Positions 43,621 to 57,785 of a stretch of 64,000 nucleotides of DNA are shown in pieces. The DNA comes from Rhynchopus euleeides (Eukaryota > Euglenozoa > Diplonemea > Diplonemida > Diplonemidae). The position numbers and the translations under genes are program-made. The number at the start of each line of letters is the position of its first letter. Within the stretch, counting starts at the first letter, position 1. The stretch is taken from the NCBI GenBank assembly GCA_963210315.1, contig OY723314.1, positions 1,054,001 through 1,118,000 of the forward strand. Reading direction: 5' to 3'. Below the pieces are notes generated by a model. That model saw only the letters and a program-made list of their open reading frames with translations. It did no database searches and was not told the DNA's origin.

Positions 43621-46600
43621 GCACGGCCTCACACCTCATAATTCCCGAGGCACGGAGGTGACGCCCTCCTGACGCGCAAATGCCCGAGGCAATGAGGAGA
43701 CGCCCTCACATATCCTGTTCCCGACACAAGGAAGTGGTGCCTTCCCTCGAATACGGATCTCCGCGACAAGGAGTTGGATTTGAAGAGCCCGCTCGGCGTT
43801 CAGAGGCCCCCTTTGGTATGTGAACGCTCGACGACTGGAGGGGTCACCCCCTCCTTCATGTGGGAACGCTCGGCATTCGTCAGCAACGCCCTCCTTGGGT
43901 ATGGGAACGCTCAGCGTCTGGAGGAGACACTCTCCTGTGTGTGACTACTCGGTATTCGGAGATGACACTTTCCTTTGCATGTAGGCGTCCAACATTCGAA
44001 GACGGGAGACCCTTTCATGGCAGCATTGGAGGCAGGAAGTGTCATCGCCTCGTGCCCATGTGGTCGGCAGATGTAGATGGCAACCCTCAGGCAGTGTGGG
44101 TGACCGCACGGCTCTCGGGGGCTCACCACGCAGGAGTATAAAGGAAACCCCCCCCCCCCCGGTCGTGCACGCGCCAAGGGGACGATGAGGCCGCGCCCGC
44201 CCCCGCCTATGTCCCAAGTACGCCTGACATGGACAGATCATTGAGTGCTATCATAATGGGACACCGAGTACACACCTCCGTACGGATGTACGCGATCTGG
44301 AGTCTCCTGAGCAAGAGCCATAAACAACGGCTGTGCCCCGAGTCTTCAGGTGAGAAGCTGTTAGCAAATGTTACCACCTGTCACAATCGTCGGATACCCA
44401 GGGGTACCGCCTACCTGGCGTATGCGTGCCCGTAAACCGGTTCAGACGCGCTCCCCTCTTGGTATACACGACAGGTCAGAGAGAAGATACCCTCATTGTA
44501 CTCGGACGCCCGGGGTATGGAGATGCCAGCGCAGTCGGCTATCTGACAGAGCAGCCAGGCAGGTGTGTTATTGGCCCCGACGTCGAATGGAGCCATGGCA
44601 GGCACACAGCGAAGGACGCGTCCGGCTCTCCACTCACAGCATCCGTACCCGCGGGTCCACCTGTCGCTACCGGCTGCGTCCACTCAACACGCCTTACCCC
44701 GGCCCACATGAGTATGCCTGACATGTACACCCTGGAGAGCTACGCCGATCTCGCTGTCGATGGCAGGTGCTGTGTCGCAGAGCGACCTACCCAACCCCTC
44801 CGCCACCTGCTGGAGGCGTCTGGGGAATCACACCTCAAGCTCATCATCCGATACGGCTAGCCTACTCCCTGGATACCCCCTGCTGCGCCCCCTACAACTC
44901 CACTTCGACTCCCCCACTACCTCTGATGTTCCTAGCAGTACCGCTGATGTCTCTTCGACACCCACGTATAGAAACCCGAACCACCGCGCCCTCTCAGCCT
45001 GTCACATGGATGAATCTTTCCCCCGATCGGCTCGGTCAGTATGCCCGTCACACCCTGCAAGTGAGATAGGAGCCTTTAGCAAGCTCTCGTCACAAGCGCC
45101 CATCAGCTGACCAGTAATAGGGCTGTGCCAAGACGTCATGAGCCTGTGGCTTCAGACACGTGCTGACCTAGACTATCCCCGGGTTGAGACAGTAGCGATC
45201 ACGGGCAGGCGCTCAGTGAAGTCTGCGCCGCTTGACGAAGATCCACGCCGTGTCCCTCCCGTGGCTGCATCTCTGGGGACCGAAAAGGAATCATCATGCC
45301 AGGGTAAATCCGGGCATCACCGGCGCGCTGTTCCCGGCAGCGACCTCTCTGCTCTTAACGACACTTCAATTGCTGCCAAAGGCATCTACGACTCCCGCCG
45401 ATGCACCTCCGATATGGTGATTGAACGCCGCAAGGGATACGGGATGCCACATCATGCGTGTACTAAGGAATGACAGGTCAAACGCAACAGACGCCTCGCA
45501 ACCCCAAAGACGCTGAGGTGCTGACATGTAGGGAGGAAAACTCATCCCTACAGGAGAACGCCTTCGACCCCCTCTCGATCGCCGCTTATCCGCCGATCTC
45601 GCAGATGCGTGGCCATCCGCGGTGGCGCCGACCTCTCACGACGTCTTCATCCGCAGGGATTGCCCCCTCCCTTTGTGGTCCCTCGGCTGCGGCCGGATGC
45701 TCAACTGTGCCCCCATCCACGCCGACCCCAGGGTTCGCACAAGGCCGCTCTGCGGTGGCGCGTGACCTGTCATGGCGTCAGTAACCTCCCGTTGTATCTG
45801 ACCCCTTAGACGAGGACCGTAAACCCCGAGATAGAAACCCTTCGCGGCCAGGCGAACGAGGATGTCGAACAACCCCAGGCCTCACAGGGAAGTTGCACGA
45901 AGCGTCTCCGCCACGAAAGATACCCGCAACGTATGGACGTGCAGAGCACCGCGCGCAGGCTGCGGAGATCCAACGAGAGGCGATTCTCTGGGACGGCAGG
46001 GCCGTCGAAGAGACAGGGTGGCGATGCTCGCCTCGATGCCCAGCTGAGCGTGAGGTTCACTCCGACGCACTTGAATGTGCACCCTCACACCTGAAGAAGG
46101 ACGGGGAGTTGGTACTGGCAGAAGATTCGTGATGCCGCATATCAAGCTGCTGGGATGCGCCTTGGAGTACGCCGATGACGGATAACGGTAGTCTGATCAA
46201 ACGTTCCTGCTCGACACACAAGACGAGGCGAGAAAGACAGCGATCGGTCCAATGAGGCTCATTCCTCGACGTATGGCGCAGCGCATAGCGCGCTGCGGAT
46301 GCTGACGATCTGAAGTAGGTGGGTTTGCTGCCCCGCGTCAGAGGCGACAGATGTGGAGCTGGCACACAACGCAACGCCCCTCGACACCAGAATACCGTGA
46401 GGAACCACACCCGTCGAGCAGGCCGCGTATCAACAAACAAAGGGATCTCAAATCACGGAGACCCTCAACACCTACCTCGTGTGCAGCCCAGGACCGGAAG
46501 CTGTCCACGGCCAGATCAGCTCCCTAAAGCAACTATCGACGCATCCTTGTGCATGATCTTCGACCCTGAGGAATAGCAGCCTAGGTATCGCAGTTGCACA

Positions 46601-47589
46601 GATACATCGTAACCACGCACCAGACATGCGTGACCTCCATCGGTGACGACTCCTTCTGCTCTGATGCCGAGACAAGGAGGCGACCTCCGTCCGGGAACGC
46701 GGAGGTGAAGCCATCCTTTTTGTGACCGCGCCCACGACACGAAGGTGACGTCCATCCTTTGCAATATGAGCGCCAGAGGTGCGGACGTGAAGTCCTATTG
46801 AGAACACCAGGGACGTGAATGTGACGCCCCTCTCTTACGATAGCTTCCTAGGCATGGACGCGATATCCGTATTATGAATATCTAGTACGGAGGCGACGCC
46901 CTCCTTTTGATAGTACCCGATACGCGGAAGTGCCGTCCTCATTTCCCGACAGGTATGTTCTCGTCCCTACATCGACCTCGAAGCAACTCTCCGGGCAATC
47001 AGGCATGAGGATACCTGTTTCACGCGCACAACCGGTTCCTCTTCCTTATACCGGCAAATGTCTCATCCCGATCGGGCATGGAGATGGACGCCCCCCCCCC
47101 CCCCCAGTTGTGTGTGTAACATCGGATCCTCGCGCTGATGGTTTGAGCCAGTGCACCCGCTGCACTAGATACTCCCACCACAATGAGCCAGCGGCGACCA
47201 GCAGTGCACTCTCGGCCACGACAAGCCCGAAGCTGCGGACGACAGCGAAAAGGTCAACCCGGCGCATGAGTAAGGAAGCACCCGCCGGGAGGCATGGCAG
47301 GCCTAGCGACATGCTCGACACCAAGCCACTGCGCAGCAATTTGGATCCCTGTATACCGAGCTTCTGCAAGGAACCCTCAGGTGCACGGAGGTGATGAGGA
47401 TAGACAGCAGACGAGCAGATACTCCGCATCGCAGCACCCGGGGGCCTTGTCTCGAAGGACTCGAAACGGACCTACGTGTGTTGACCCCTTCGTCACCGTG
47501 TCAAACACATTCAGCTTAAGAGGGACCTCGCAAAACAGCTGCTGATGCCTGCGTTCACGCCGAATCTGCCCGCGTCGTGGCCCCCGATA
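43621..47589. other. Block of balanced composition, no intact gene
   Basis: Almost free of the homopolymers seen elsewhere (one C run near 44149, another near 47090). Degenerate repeats built on GGAGGYGACGCCCTCC occur at about 43640-44060 and again at 46640-46960. Open frames of 60-145 residues are scattered on both strands, none recognised. It could be decayed coding DNA or transferred DNA of other origin. Confidence 0.4.
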
Positions 47590-47935
47590 CAAAGCTGGGT
47601 GATGTGACGAGTGTATTCACCGATGTGCGCTCCGCAACGCCGATATGAGAGGCGTGAAGCGTACCATGTCAACCCACACGATCCGCTGTCTCATGCAGGC
47701 CTGCATAGGCTATGAAGTGAAAATCATTGGAGATGCCTCCATGGTGGCCTTCGTCAACCCTGCGTCCGGTGTGAACTCCGCCATCCGTACGCGCCCTGCT
47801 GTCTGCGAAGGCCCAGGCGCAAGAAGCCGAGTAGCGATACAATACGAATTACCGCCACTACATCATGATGATCAGAAGCTGATGAAAACATCGCACCCAT
47901 ACCTGGTGCGAACTGGCGAAGTTGTCTGCGATTGA
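47590..47935 (+). pseudogene. Class III nucleotide cyclase relic
   Basis: Around 47600-47630 one frame reads 'LGDVTSVFTDVRSATPI', matching the metal-binding opening of the class III catalytic domain (V-x-FTD-[IV]-x-[SG]-S-T). From 47645 a second frame reads 'THTIRCLMQACIGYEVKIIGDASMVAF', matching the hallmark 'GYEVK-xx-GDxFMVAF' with the second metal-site Asp. A later 'RVAIQYE' sits where 'RVGIHTG' is expected. The two parts are in different frames and somewhat too close together, and no transmembrane or flanking domain survives. Kinetoplastid and fungal adenylate cyclases share the GYEVK form. Decayed gene; the match was made by eye. Confidence 0.55.
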
Positions 47936-48575
47936 CAGTTCGTCGGTGGACGCTTCCTGCTCTCTGAGACGACTGCGCGGGGCCTGGACAACGGTGCATG
48001 AATCACGCGGTCACCTGGGCGAACGGACCTCTCAGATCGACCCTACGTGGTATGACCGTCAGACTAACATAATCCCTGTTTACGTCGAATGTCGACGAGC
48101 CCGTCCAGACGACGACTCTATCCTACATATCGATGCGCGGAAAATACTGCTCCCCAGCTGACCGACGACAGTGAACTTCTCGGAGATACTACAGCCGGCG
48201 CTAATACACTAGACTGGATCCAGATCGATGATACCCATATATCCTCCCACATGCCCCGCTGAACGATCGTGGACCAACCGCTTCGCCACCACAGAGTTCA
48301 TCAGCTGTCCCAACTGTCCGCTAAGCCTGCAGCCTGCGCAGACCGACAATGTGACCCACGCGATCGGTGCGATATCACAACGCAGGATGGTATCTACTAC
48401 TCCTGCATCCTGCGTTGAGACACATGGGTCTGGACTACAACCGCCGACTACGTCTGCTGGAGATCGGATGTCTCAAGGCCAGATCCCGACCCTGACAACA
48501 CCTGATGACTACTGCGCTACTCCCTTGTATGAGCGAGACTGCGATGGGATCAGGTCGCCCATAGAGAGCAGCGAA
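47936..48575. other. Balanced block, continued
   Basis: Same composition as 43.6-47.6 kb. A 167-residue frame from 48228 runs into the duplicated segment and shows no known motif. Confidence 0.4.
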
Positions 48576-49201
48576 GGGATGACAAGTCTTCTCTATGGGC
48601 CACCTGTATGTCCTCAATATCGATCGAGCCAGGCGGCAACTAATGACAATCCACGGACCGCCTGGCTTCTCGATATGTCCCATCGCAGACGAGGTATCAG
48701 GTGCATGCCAATGCATATACCGTATACGTAAATATTTTGGAACGTAAATATTATGGAACGTAAATATTATGGAACGTAAATATTTTGGAACGCTGGTGGG
48801 TTGGCGTTCCAGATTTTTTTCGTTCCATAATATTTACAGGGCTTTCTGCGACTCGGGGACTTGGACCAGGTGATCGGACGGCATACAGAGTCCCTGACGG
48901 GACCTACTCGTGCACTTTTCGCGCGATTCCTGACGCAAGCCGTCCTCACCACCGAGTCCCCAACTGGCCCTGTAAATATTATGGAACGTAAATATTATGG
49001 AACGGACCGGCCAAAAATGGGCCCGTTCCATAATATTTACGTTCCATAATATTTACGTATACGGTATGTATTATCTTGATGGATGTGCATACCGAAAGAT
49101 GTCTATCAATATGTTGGAACAACCTTACGTGTGTGGTAAAGGATGTTGAGGATAGAGAGATCCGAAACATCAACAAGCTGGAGTTGACCCTCGATAATAA
49201 A
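48576..49201 (+). repeat. Segmental duplication, copy 1 (MITE-filled)
   Basis: Matches 49765-50043 base for base by eye, except for the 345-bp MITE and one TA. It starts GGGATGACAAGTCTTCTC and ends TGACCCTCGATAATAAA. Confidence 0.92.
48720..49064. mobile_element. MITE of family M2 with proven TA target duplication
   Basis: 345 bp, CCGTATACGTAAATATTTTG to the inverted CGTATACGG, flanked by TA (48718-48719, 49065-49066). The duplicated segment at 49907-49908 shows the pre-insertion site with a single TA. Subterminal AAATATTATGGAACGT units are repeated at both ends. No coding capacity. A TA duplication is typical of Tc1/mariner-type transposition. Confidence 0.93.
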
Positions 49202-49202
49202 C

Positions 49203-49349
49203 GTAACTTTCAATGCAGGCACCCACATTTTGAGGGAAAGCCGGAATTGAAGGTTCTTTTATTATCGGCTAGTCAACCTCCACGACCGGGTTGGAGAACC
49301 CGCATTTGGTTCGATCAACGTACCTCGGTACAGAACCAAATAGTTTTTC
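49203..49349 (+). repeat. 147-bp repeat, copy 2
   Basis: Identical by eye to 41385-41531. It begins right where the first segmental copy ends, so the two repeats were joined here by a rearrangement. Confidence 0.92.
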
Positions 49350-49764
49350 GACCTCCCACCCGCCCTGCAGGATCCTGTGAACTCACCGACACTTCGTTCC
49401 TCCCATGATGGATCTGTTCCCTTCTGCAACACCTACATCTGATACAGGAGACTAGCATATTCCAAACAAACAAAGATCGGCAGCTCTCGGAGTGCTGCGC
49501 ATCGTGACATCACACTCCAAACCTTTAAAAAAAAATAGGCTTTTGACCGCCCACCTATGATGACGGAAGGAAGGGGCTTTGCTTGCTTCACTTTGACGTT
49601 TCGCAAATTCGGGCGATGTGTCCTTTCCAATAGCATGATGAAAATCACAGATGGAAATAATTCACATGTGTAGTGATCCGTGGTACATGACCTTTCGGGG
49701 TCAAAATGAACAACAAAGCGTTGCGAGAAGACTGCATCTACGGGTTATCCCACCACCCTCCCCC
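49350..49764. other. Spacer between segmental copies
   Basis: No gene or repeat recognised. Confidence 0.5.
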
Positions 49765-50043
49765 GGGATGACAAGTCTTCTCTATGGGCCACCTGTATGT
49801 CCTCAATATCGATCGAGCCAGGCGGCAACTAATGACAATCCACGGACCGCCTGGCTTCTCGATATGTCCCATCGCAGACGAGGTATCAGGTGCATGCCAA
49901 TGCATATATGTATTATCTTGATGGATGTGCATACCGAAAGATGTCTATCAATATGTTGGAACAACCTTACGTGTGTGGTAAAGGATGTTGAGGATAGAGA
50001 GATCCGAAACATCAACAAGCTGGAGTTGACCCTCGATAATAAA
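49765..50043 (+). repeat. Segmental duplication, copy 2 (empty MITE site)
   Basis: Uninterrupted version of 48576-49201; the junction reads GCATATATGTATT at 49902-49914. Confidence 0.92.
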
Positions 50044-51052
50044 ACGTCCTTCTCGAAAATGGCTTTGTCCCGACGGGCATGCGGGCAACACCCGCATGCA
50101 AGCAAACCCGGTTGCATAAACAGAAGCAAAGAAGAGCGAGAGCCTGCAGTGATACCAGCCTTGTATTTTTGTCAGGCGGAGGGGGGTGTGGGTGGAGGAG
50201 GAGGGGGGGAGGAGAGGGCGTGAGGAGCTTCGGCAAATCGGCGCAGATCGGTGCGTTTTTTCTGATGAATTCCCCCAAATTTTATCAGAATGCGCAGAAG
50301 ATTTTTTTTTTGCCGAAGTTCAAACCCGAAAGCAAATGCGACGTGGCCCTCCCCTCCTCGCCCTACCACCACCACCCACCCACCCACCCACCCCCCGCTC
50401 CCGCCCCCCTCAACCAGAACTAAAATGCATCATGAAGGAATCACTGCAGGCCGTCGCTTCCAGGCAGAGTGCCAAAGTCCCTGCTGGAATGTAAAAGTGA
50501 CAGCAAATCAACAAAAAGAAAACGTGGCAACAAAATCCGCTCCCGAGTGGTGTAATTATAAGAGCGTATTGTCTTCTCGGGCGGGGGGGGGGGGGGGGGA
50601 TGACGTCTCAAACTTGCCGGGGGGAAGAGTACGCGTCGAAACCGGTGTCACGTCGTGTTGGGGAATCCTTCGGGAGTGCGATACTGAAGGGGAGGTGCTA
50701 CTGCCCGTGCAGGGCGACACCGCCTTAAAACTTTATAACCACACACACACACACACAACGTGCAACCCACGCCGTACATCATGCGCGCGATGCTTTTTTT
50801 TTTTTTGCGGCCTGTGTGGTTCAGGGTATAAGATAGACTTTTTTTCTGGCGCCGTTTTCCGGTTTTTCTGGTTTTGAAATTTTTTCGCGCGCGCCTTCGG
50901 CGCGCGCGACCCGCGCAAACCCTCCCAGAGTCTGAGAAGGCCCGGTGCCTGCGCGCGTCCTGTCGTACTGAGGCTGCTTGGTGGGGCAGGCGCAGCAGCT
51001 GCTTTGAAAGTTTGGACTCTCGACCAAAAAACCGGTCTGGTGCAATGCTTTT
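50044..51052. other. Intergenic
   Basis: G tracts near 50200 and 50583-50600, C-rich DNA near 50375-50410, (CA)n near 50740, and a 'CGCGCGCCTTCGGCGCGCG' hairpin near 50887-50908. No gene. Confidence 0.5.
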
Positions 51053-51120
51053 ACACAGGGGGGTCTGGGGGGCGGAGCCCCCCAGCCGCCGGAGGCCACG
51101 GTAGTGAACATCTGTTCACT
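51053..51120 (+). repeat. Isolated copy of the GGTCTGGGGGGCGGAGCC motif
   Basis: Same hairpin-forming motif and 'GCCGGAGGCCACGGTAGTGAAC' tail as the two in each copy of the inverted duplication, here alone. Fifth copy in the window. Confidence 0.8.
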
Positions 51121-51947
51121 ACAGTCTGGATTCGCTTGTAAGTAGGAAGGCTTCGCTGTATCGCAGCCCGGCCAGCAGGAGATCACTGGTCCTTGAGGGT
51201 TCAACCTTCAGGGTGGAGGAGGACGGGGGAGCGACCACTCGTGACAGGTGTGCGTTGTGGGTGGAGTGGGTGCACGACAGAATGGCCAAAGGGTCCACGA
51301 GATCTCTGCACACATTCCGTTATCGAGGAGATGGGCACCTAGCTGTGACGACAGGCAACAAACAAATCTCATCTGTTAGTTGCCCCCAATAGGCTTGGCG
51401 ACCTTCAAGACTGCTTGAAAGTCGTTCGTGTTCTCGTCTCAGCCCTCCAGACTGCAGTCTTAGACTCCCTCTTAGACATGGTGGCTGGAGTCCACCATGT
51501 GTGCACCTTCAAAACAGAAGAGACCTGCATGACGAGGTCACCACCCACCGGGCCATCCGCTAGGTCCATTTTTCTTCTCCGCTTCTCTGCCTTCTTTGGA
51601 CTATTTGAGCTCTGTGCGGATCACGATGGGGTCACTTTCTATTTTTTTATGGCGTTTTTTCTGACTGTTTTACTGTCCCAAAGTCACAAGAAAAACCGCC
51701 AAAAATGAGACCGACCTTTTTTTTTTCCCAGAAAACCGGGAACCGGGAAACCCTGGTTTTGAAAACCGGAAAACCAGACCTATCTTATCCCCTGAGCAGC
51801 ACCTTCATGCCACTTCACAGGGCCTCAAAAAAGGCATCCCTGTCATACAAAGTGTGCCGCTCCATGAAGAGAGGGTCCGAATCTGTTTTGATAGGGGGCC
51901 GGATGGCCTTCGCTGCGGTGCCGAAAACGGCGCGCATTGTTCTTTTC
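51121..51947. other. Intergenic, with R3 fragment d
   Basis: 51799-51865 carries 'CACCTTCATGCCACTTCACAG' but lacks the ends of R3. A 'CTGTGCGGATCACGATGGGGTC' block near 51612 is the inverted partner of blocks near 21342 and 21520. No gene. Confidence 0.5.
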
Positions 51948-52170
51948 GTTACCTTCCTCCGTTCCAAGTAACGAAGGAAATCGTACGGCTGAAGCTTTAG
52001 GATTTTCGCACCATTTTTATGCCACTTCACAGGGCCTCAACACAGCCTTGAGACAAGAAGTGTGCGCTCAACATAAAGTAATTCGGAACTGTTCTCCCAC
52101 AGTTTGCTGGACAGGGGTGTCTCCAAAATAGCGAAAGGAGTAGTACGATTTTTTTTGCCGATAAAATTGC
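51948..52170 (+). repeat. Interspersed repeat R3, copy e
   Basis: Contains AAATCGTACGGCTGAAGCTTTA, TGCCACTTCACAGGGCCTC, GTGTGCGCTCAACATAAAG and GCGAAAGGAGTAGTACGATTT. Confidence 0.8.
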
Positions 52171-52279
52171 CGGCAGCGATGGCCATCTCCCACCCCTCGA
52201 TATGACAGTACGCCGGACAGCTGCTTGTATTCCCCGGCAAGGCGGCATGACTGCGATACTCCTTCACTTCTTTTTTGGC

Positions 52280-52440
52280 CTCGTCTTTTTTTGGAGTTGT
52301 GCTAACAACGCAGGAAACTTTGCTATGCAGATCATGCAGGGCACACCACACCCGCAGCAGGCGTGTGGGGTGTTCTCGCGATCGACGAATACCCGCTGGT
52401 TCTTCTCTCCCCTTTCTGATTTGCAGACACAAAGTTTTTT
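52280..52440 (+). repeat. Interspersed repeat R2, copy D
   Basis: 'GAGTTGTGCTAACAACGCAG', 'GCGTGTGGGGTGTTCTCGCG', then CTCGCGATCGACGAATACCC and 'CCCTTTCTGATTTGCAGACAC', the clearest R2 3' part. Confidence 0.75.
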
Positions 52441-55248
<2,808 letters not shown>

Positions 55249-55303
55249 ACGGTGAAAGCAATGGGGGGGTTTTTGGCGGGCATCACGCCTTTGCTTTCAC
55301 CGT
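55249..55303. repeat. Hairpin with 13-bp stem
   Basis: ACGGTGAAAGCAA and its exact complement TTGCTTTCACCGT enclose a 29-base loop. Isolated in the window. Confidence 0.85.
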
Positions 55304-56473
55304 TTGCTCTCCAAGGGGGCGTTCCATCCGAGAATACCCGAAAATCCCGAAAGTTAGACAAGCCTTCCCGAGGCCCTCAGTGAGATGTGAATGCCCGCAT
55401 TGCCGTGGCGTGTGTCGTGGCAACCAGATGTGAAACAATCGTTTTCGACTTTTTCACTTTCCCCCCAAACCTTCTTGCAACCCTGGCGTTTTCACTTGCC
55501 TTTTTTTTTGATTTTGTTACTTTTGTTTTGTTTGAACCGAGAACACTTCGCACAGACACAGAAGATATCCACAGCATCGCAGTGCACAACGATAAGAGGG
55601 GGGGGGGGGAGGAGGGGGTTACGGGGGGGGGGTCGGGGTTCAAAGGAAATACACCAAAACATGCAAATTCCCAATCGCAACACTGCTCGATGCAGTGACC
55701 CCGACCCACACACACACACAAACCACCAATCCTCTCTCCCGACCCATCATGACAACCCTTGCATTTCACCATCCTTTTCTGAACGACTTGAACGATTTTT
55801 GAACGATTCCCCCCCCCCCGCCATTTCGTGCATCAGGAGCAGCCCACTCCTCACCAACCCCACCCCTTCCTGCTGATGCCCACGCTTTGCAAGGCACAGC
55901 CTAAGCGAGAGGGGGGGGGGGGGTGGAGGGGAAACCCATATGCGCCCCGCCCCATTGTCCCTTGCCGTGATACTGCGCTCCCACTTCGCACCTCCCCCTC
56001 CACCTCGCACCAGAAGGGTGGGTGGGGGTGGTGTTGTTGTTGCTCAAGAAGGAGAGATTCTATTCCACAGCCGAGGAATTTGCAGAATTTTACTATCGCG
56101 TGCGGGAGCAGGGTTGGGCGCATACGGGTTTTAACCCCCCCCCCCAACCCTCACGTCATATGACATTGCAAGAAGGTGCTGGGCGACTTGCTTTTCCATT
56201 CACTCTCTCGACGATCAAAAAAAAACCCCCCCCCCAACCCTCACGTACTATGTTGGCCCGAACCATCGGTAGATTGTGTCGGAGGAAGATAAAGCCTGCC
56301 GGAGCCTGGAGTTTCGCATGTGCTCCCCGCTTTTGCTCCGGAGGGCTCAGAGGCAGTTTGGTGCAGTTCAGGGATTCAGACCGGGTGGGGTGTTGGAGGG
56401 GGGGGTGTTGGTAGGTAAATACGTTGTTATACTACGAAGGGGAGCGAAATCGCGATGTCGCAAAAGGAAAAGG
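55304..56473. other. Intergenic
   Basis: G tracts near 55597-55630 and 55910-55922, and C tracts near 56135 and 56225. A short direct repeat 'AAGGTGCTGGGCGACTTGCT' at about 56173 recurs at about 56724. No gene. Confidence 0.45.
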
Positions 56474-56580
56474 AAAAGCAACGAAGGAAATCCTTCGACT
56501 GAAGCTTTAGGATAATCATCATTTTCATGCCACTTCACAGTTCACTATAATAAGCGAAAGGAGTGCGATTTTTCACATGA
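56474..56580 (+). repeat. Interspersed repeat R3, copy f
   Basis: Reduced copy: GAAGGAAATCCTTCGACTGAAG, ATGCCACTTCACAG, GCGAAAGGAGTGCGATTTT. Confidence 0.75.
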
Positions 56581-57092
56581 TGCCGTGCTGTATGCCGATT
56601 AACTTCTCTAGGGTGGGTGGATGGGTAGGTGGGTATGTGTGCGAGGTGAGTTCTTAGTCTGTGACAGATGCATGACAGGTGGGGTGGGGGGCTCACCTCC
56701 CCACCCACCCACTCCAGCGACAAGAAGGTGCTGGGCGACTTGCTTTTCCATTCACTCTCGACGATCAAACCCCCAGCAACAAACCACACCCATGGCGTGA
56801 TCACAGTACGGCTGCTCTGTGTGCGGTCACGGTGACGGGCCTGCATAAGGCTCGCCGTTGTATTCTGTATTGGGCTTGAGGCGATCCGGAAAGCTCTGGC
56901 GCGCACTCACAAAAAAATGATGGGGTGTGTGATGGCACCGCGAAAATGGGGGTGGGTGGGGAGGGGGTGTGTGTGTGTGTGAGCTGGACACCACAAGCCG
57001 CCCTGGCCCATCCCCGCGTATATGTGAGTGTAATGTACCACAACAACAAAAGGTTCCTACCGGCTTTTACCACGCAAAGAGAAAACGTATAC

Positions 57093-57527
57093 CGGGCTAC
57101 CAGACCACAGCTCGTCAGCCAGTGAGGGGGAGCGGGGCTGTCGCTCACCTTTTCTCCAACACTCAGTCACGTTTGCTGTGTTGGGTTAGGGGACCCGCAT
57201 CGTGCAGAAGGTCCACGAAAGGCGACGCACGAGAACTGATACGCTCGTACTCACTCAGCCACACCTGGTAGCGGGGCTCCCCCACCCGGATCCGTAAATA
57301 TTTTCGCAGCGCTTTGTTGGTGGAGGTGGGGAAAATAATTGGATGCGGCCAACAAACAGAGTCTGTTTCTTTTCGTTCGTGTGGTGAGTGAAGCGACGTG
57401 TGGGTTTGTTCTATTGGTTCTCTTGCCGGTGTGGGGGGCCCTCGCTACCAGGTGTGACTGAGTGAGAAAAGGTGAGCGACAGCCCCGCTCCCCCTCACTG
57501 GCTGACGAGCTGTGGCCTGGTAGCAAG
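57093..57527. mobile_element. Inverted-repeat MITE, about 75-bp arms
   Basis: Left arm (57095-57168: CTACCAGACCACAGCTCGTC ...) is the near-exact reverse complement of the right arm (57450-57525: ... GAGCTGTGGCCTGGTAG). An inner block 'GCCACACCTGGTAGCGG' (57258) is also inverted at 57440-57457. The 280-base centre has no coding frame. Target duplication not clear. Confidence 0.75.
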
Positions 57528-57550
57528 GGTCCCCCGGATATGATTTTTTA

Positions 57551-57785
57551 CCAGAGAGCCTGAGCGACGAAGCGTAGCGATGTCGCGAAGTAACGAAGGA
57601 ATTTCGTACGACTGAAGCTTTGTAAGGATCACACCTTGATTGCCACTTCACAGGGGAAGGGGCTTACACAGCCTTTGACACAGGAGTGTGCGCTCAACGC
57701 AAAGTGGCCCGGATCTGCTTTTTTTTGCAGGGGGTGTTTTTCCCTTACTCTAGAGAAAGGAGTACGACTTTTATATGTTGCCAGC
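57551..57785 (+). repeat. Interspersed repeat R3, copy g
   Basis: Full-length and nearly identical to copy b through 'GCGCTCAACGCAAAGTGGCC'. Starts 24 bases after the MITE at 57093. Confidence 0.87.

Noticed and set aside
46130-46260. 'LEYADD' followed by 'FLLDTQDEARK', suggestive of a reverse transcriptase active site
   Set aside because: The match is only a few residues long and no other reverse-transcriptase block is visible nearby. Probably chance, so no retroelement is called.
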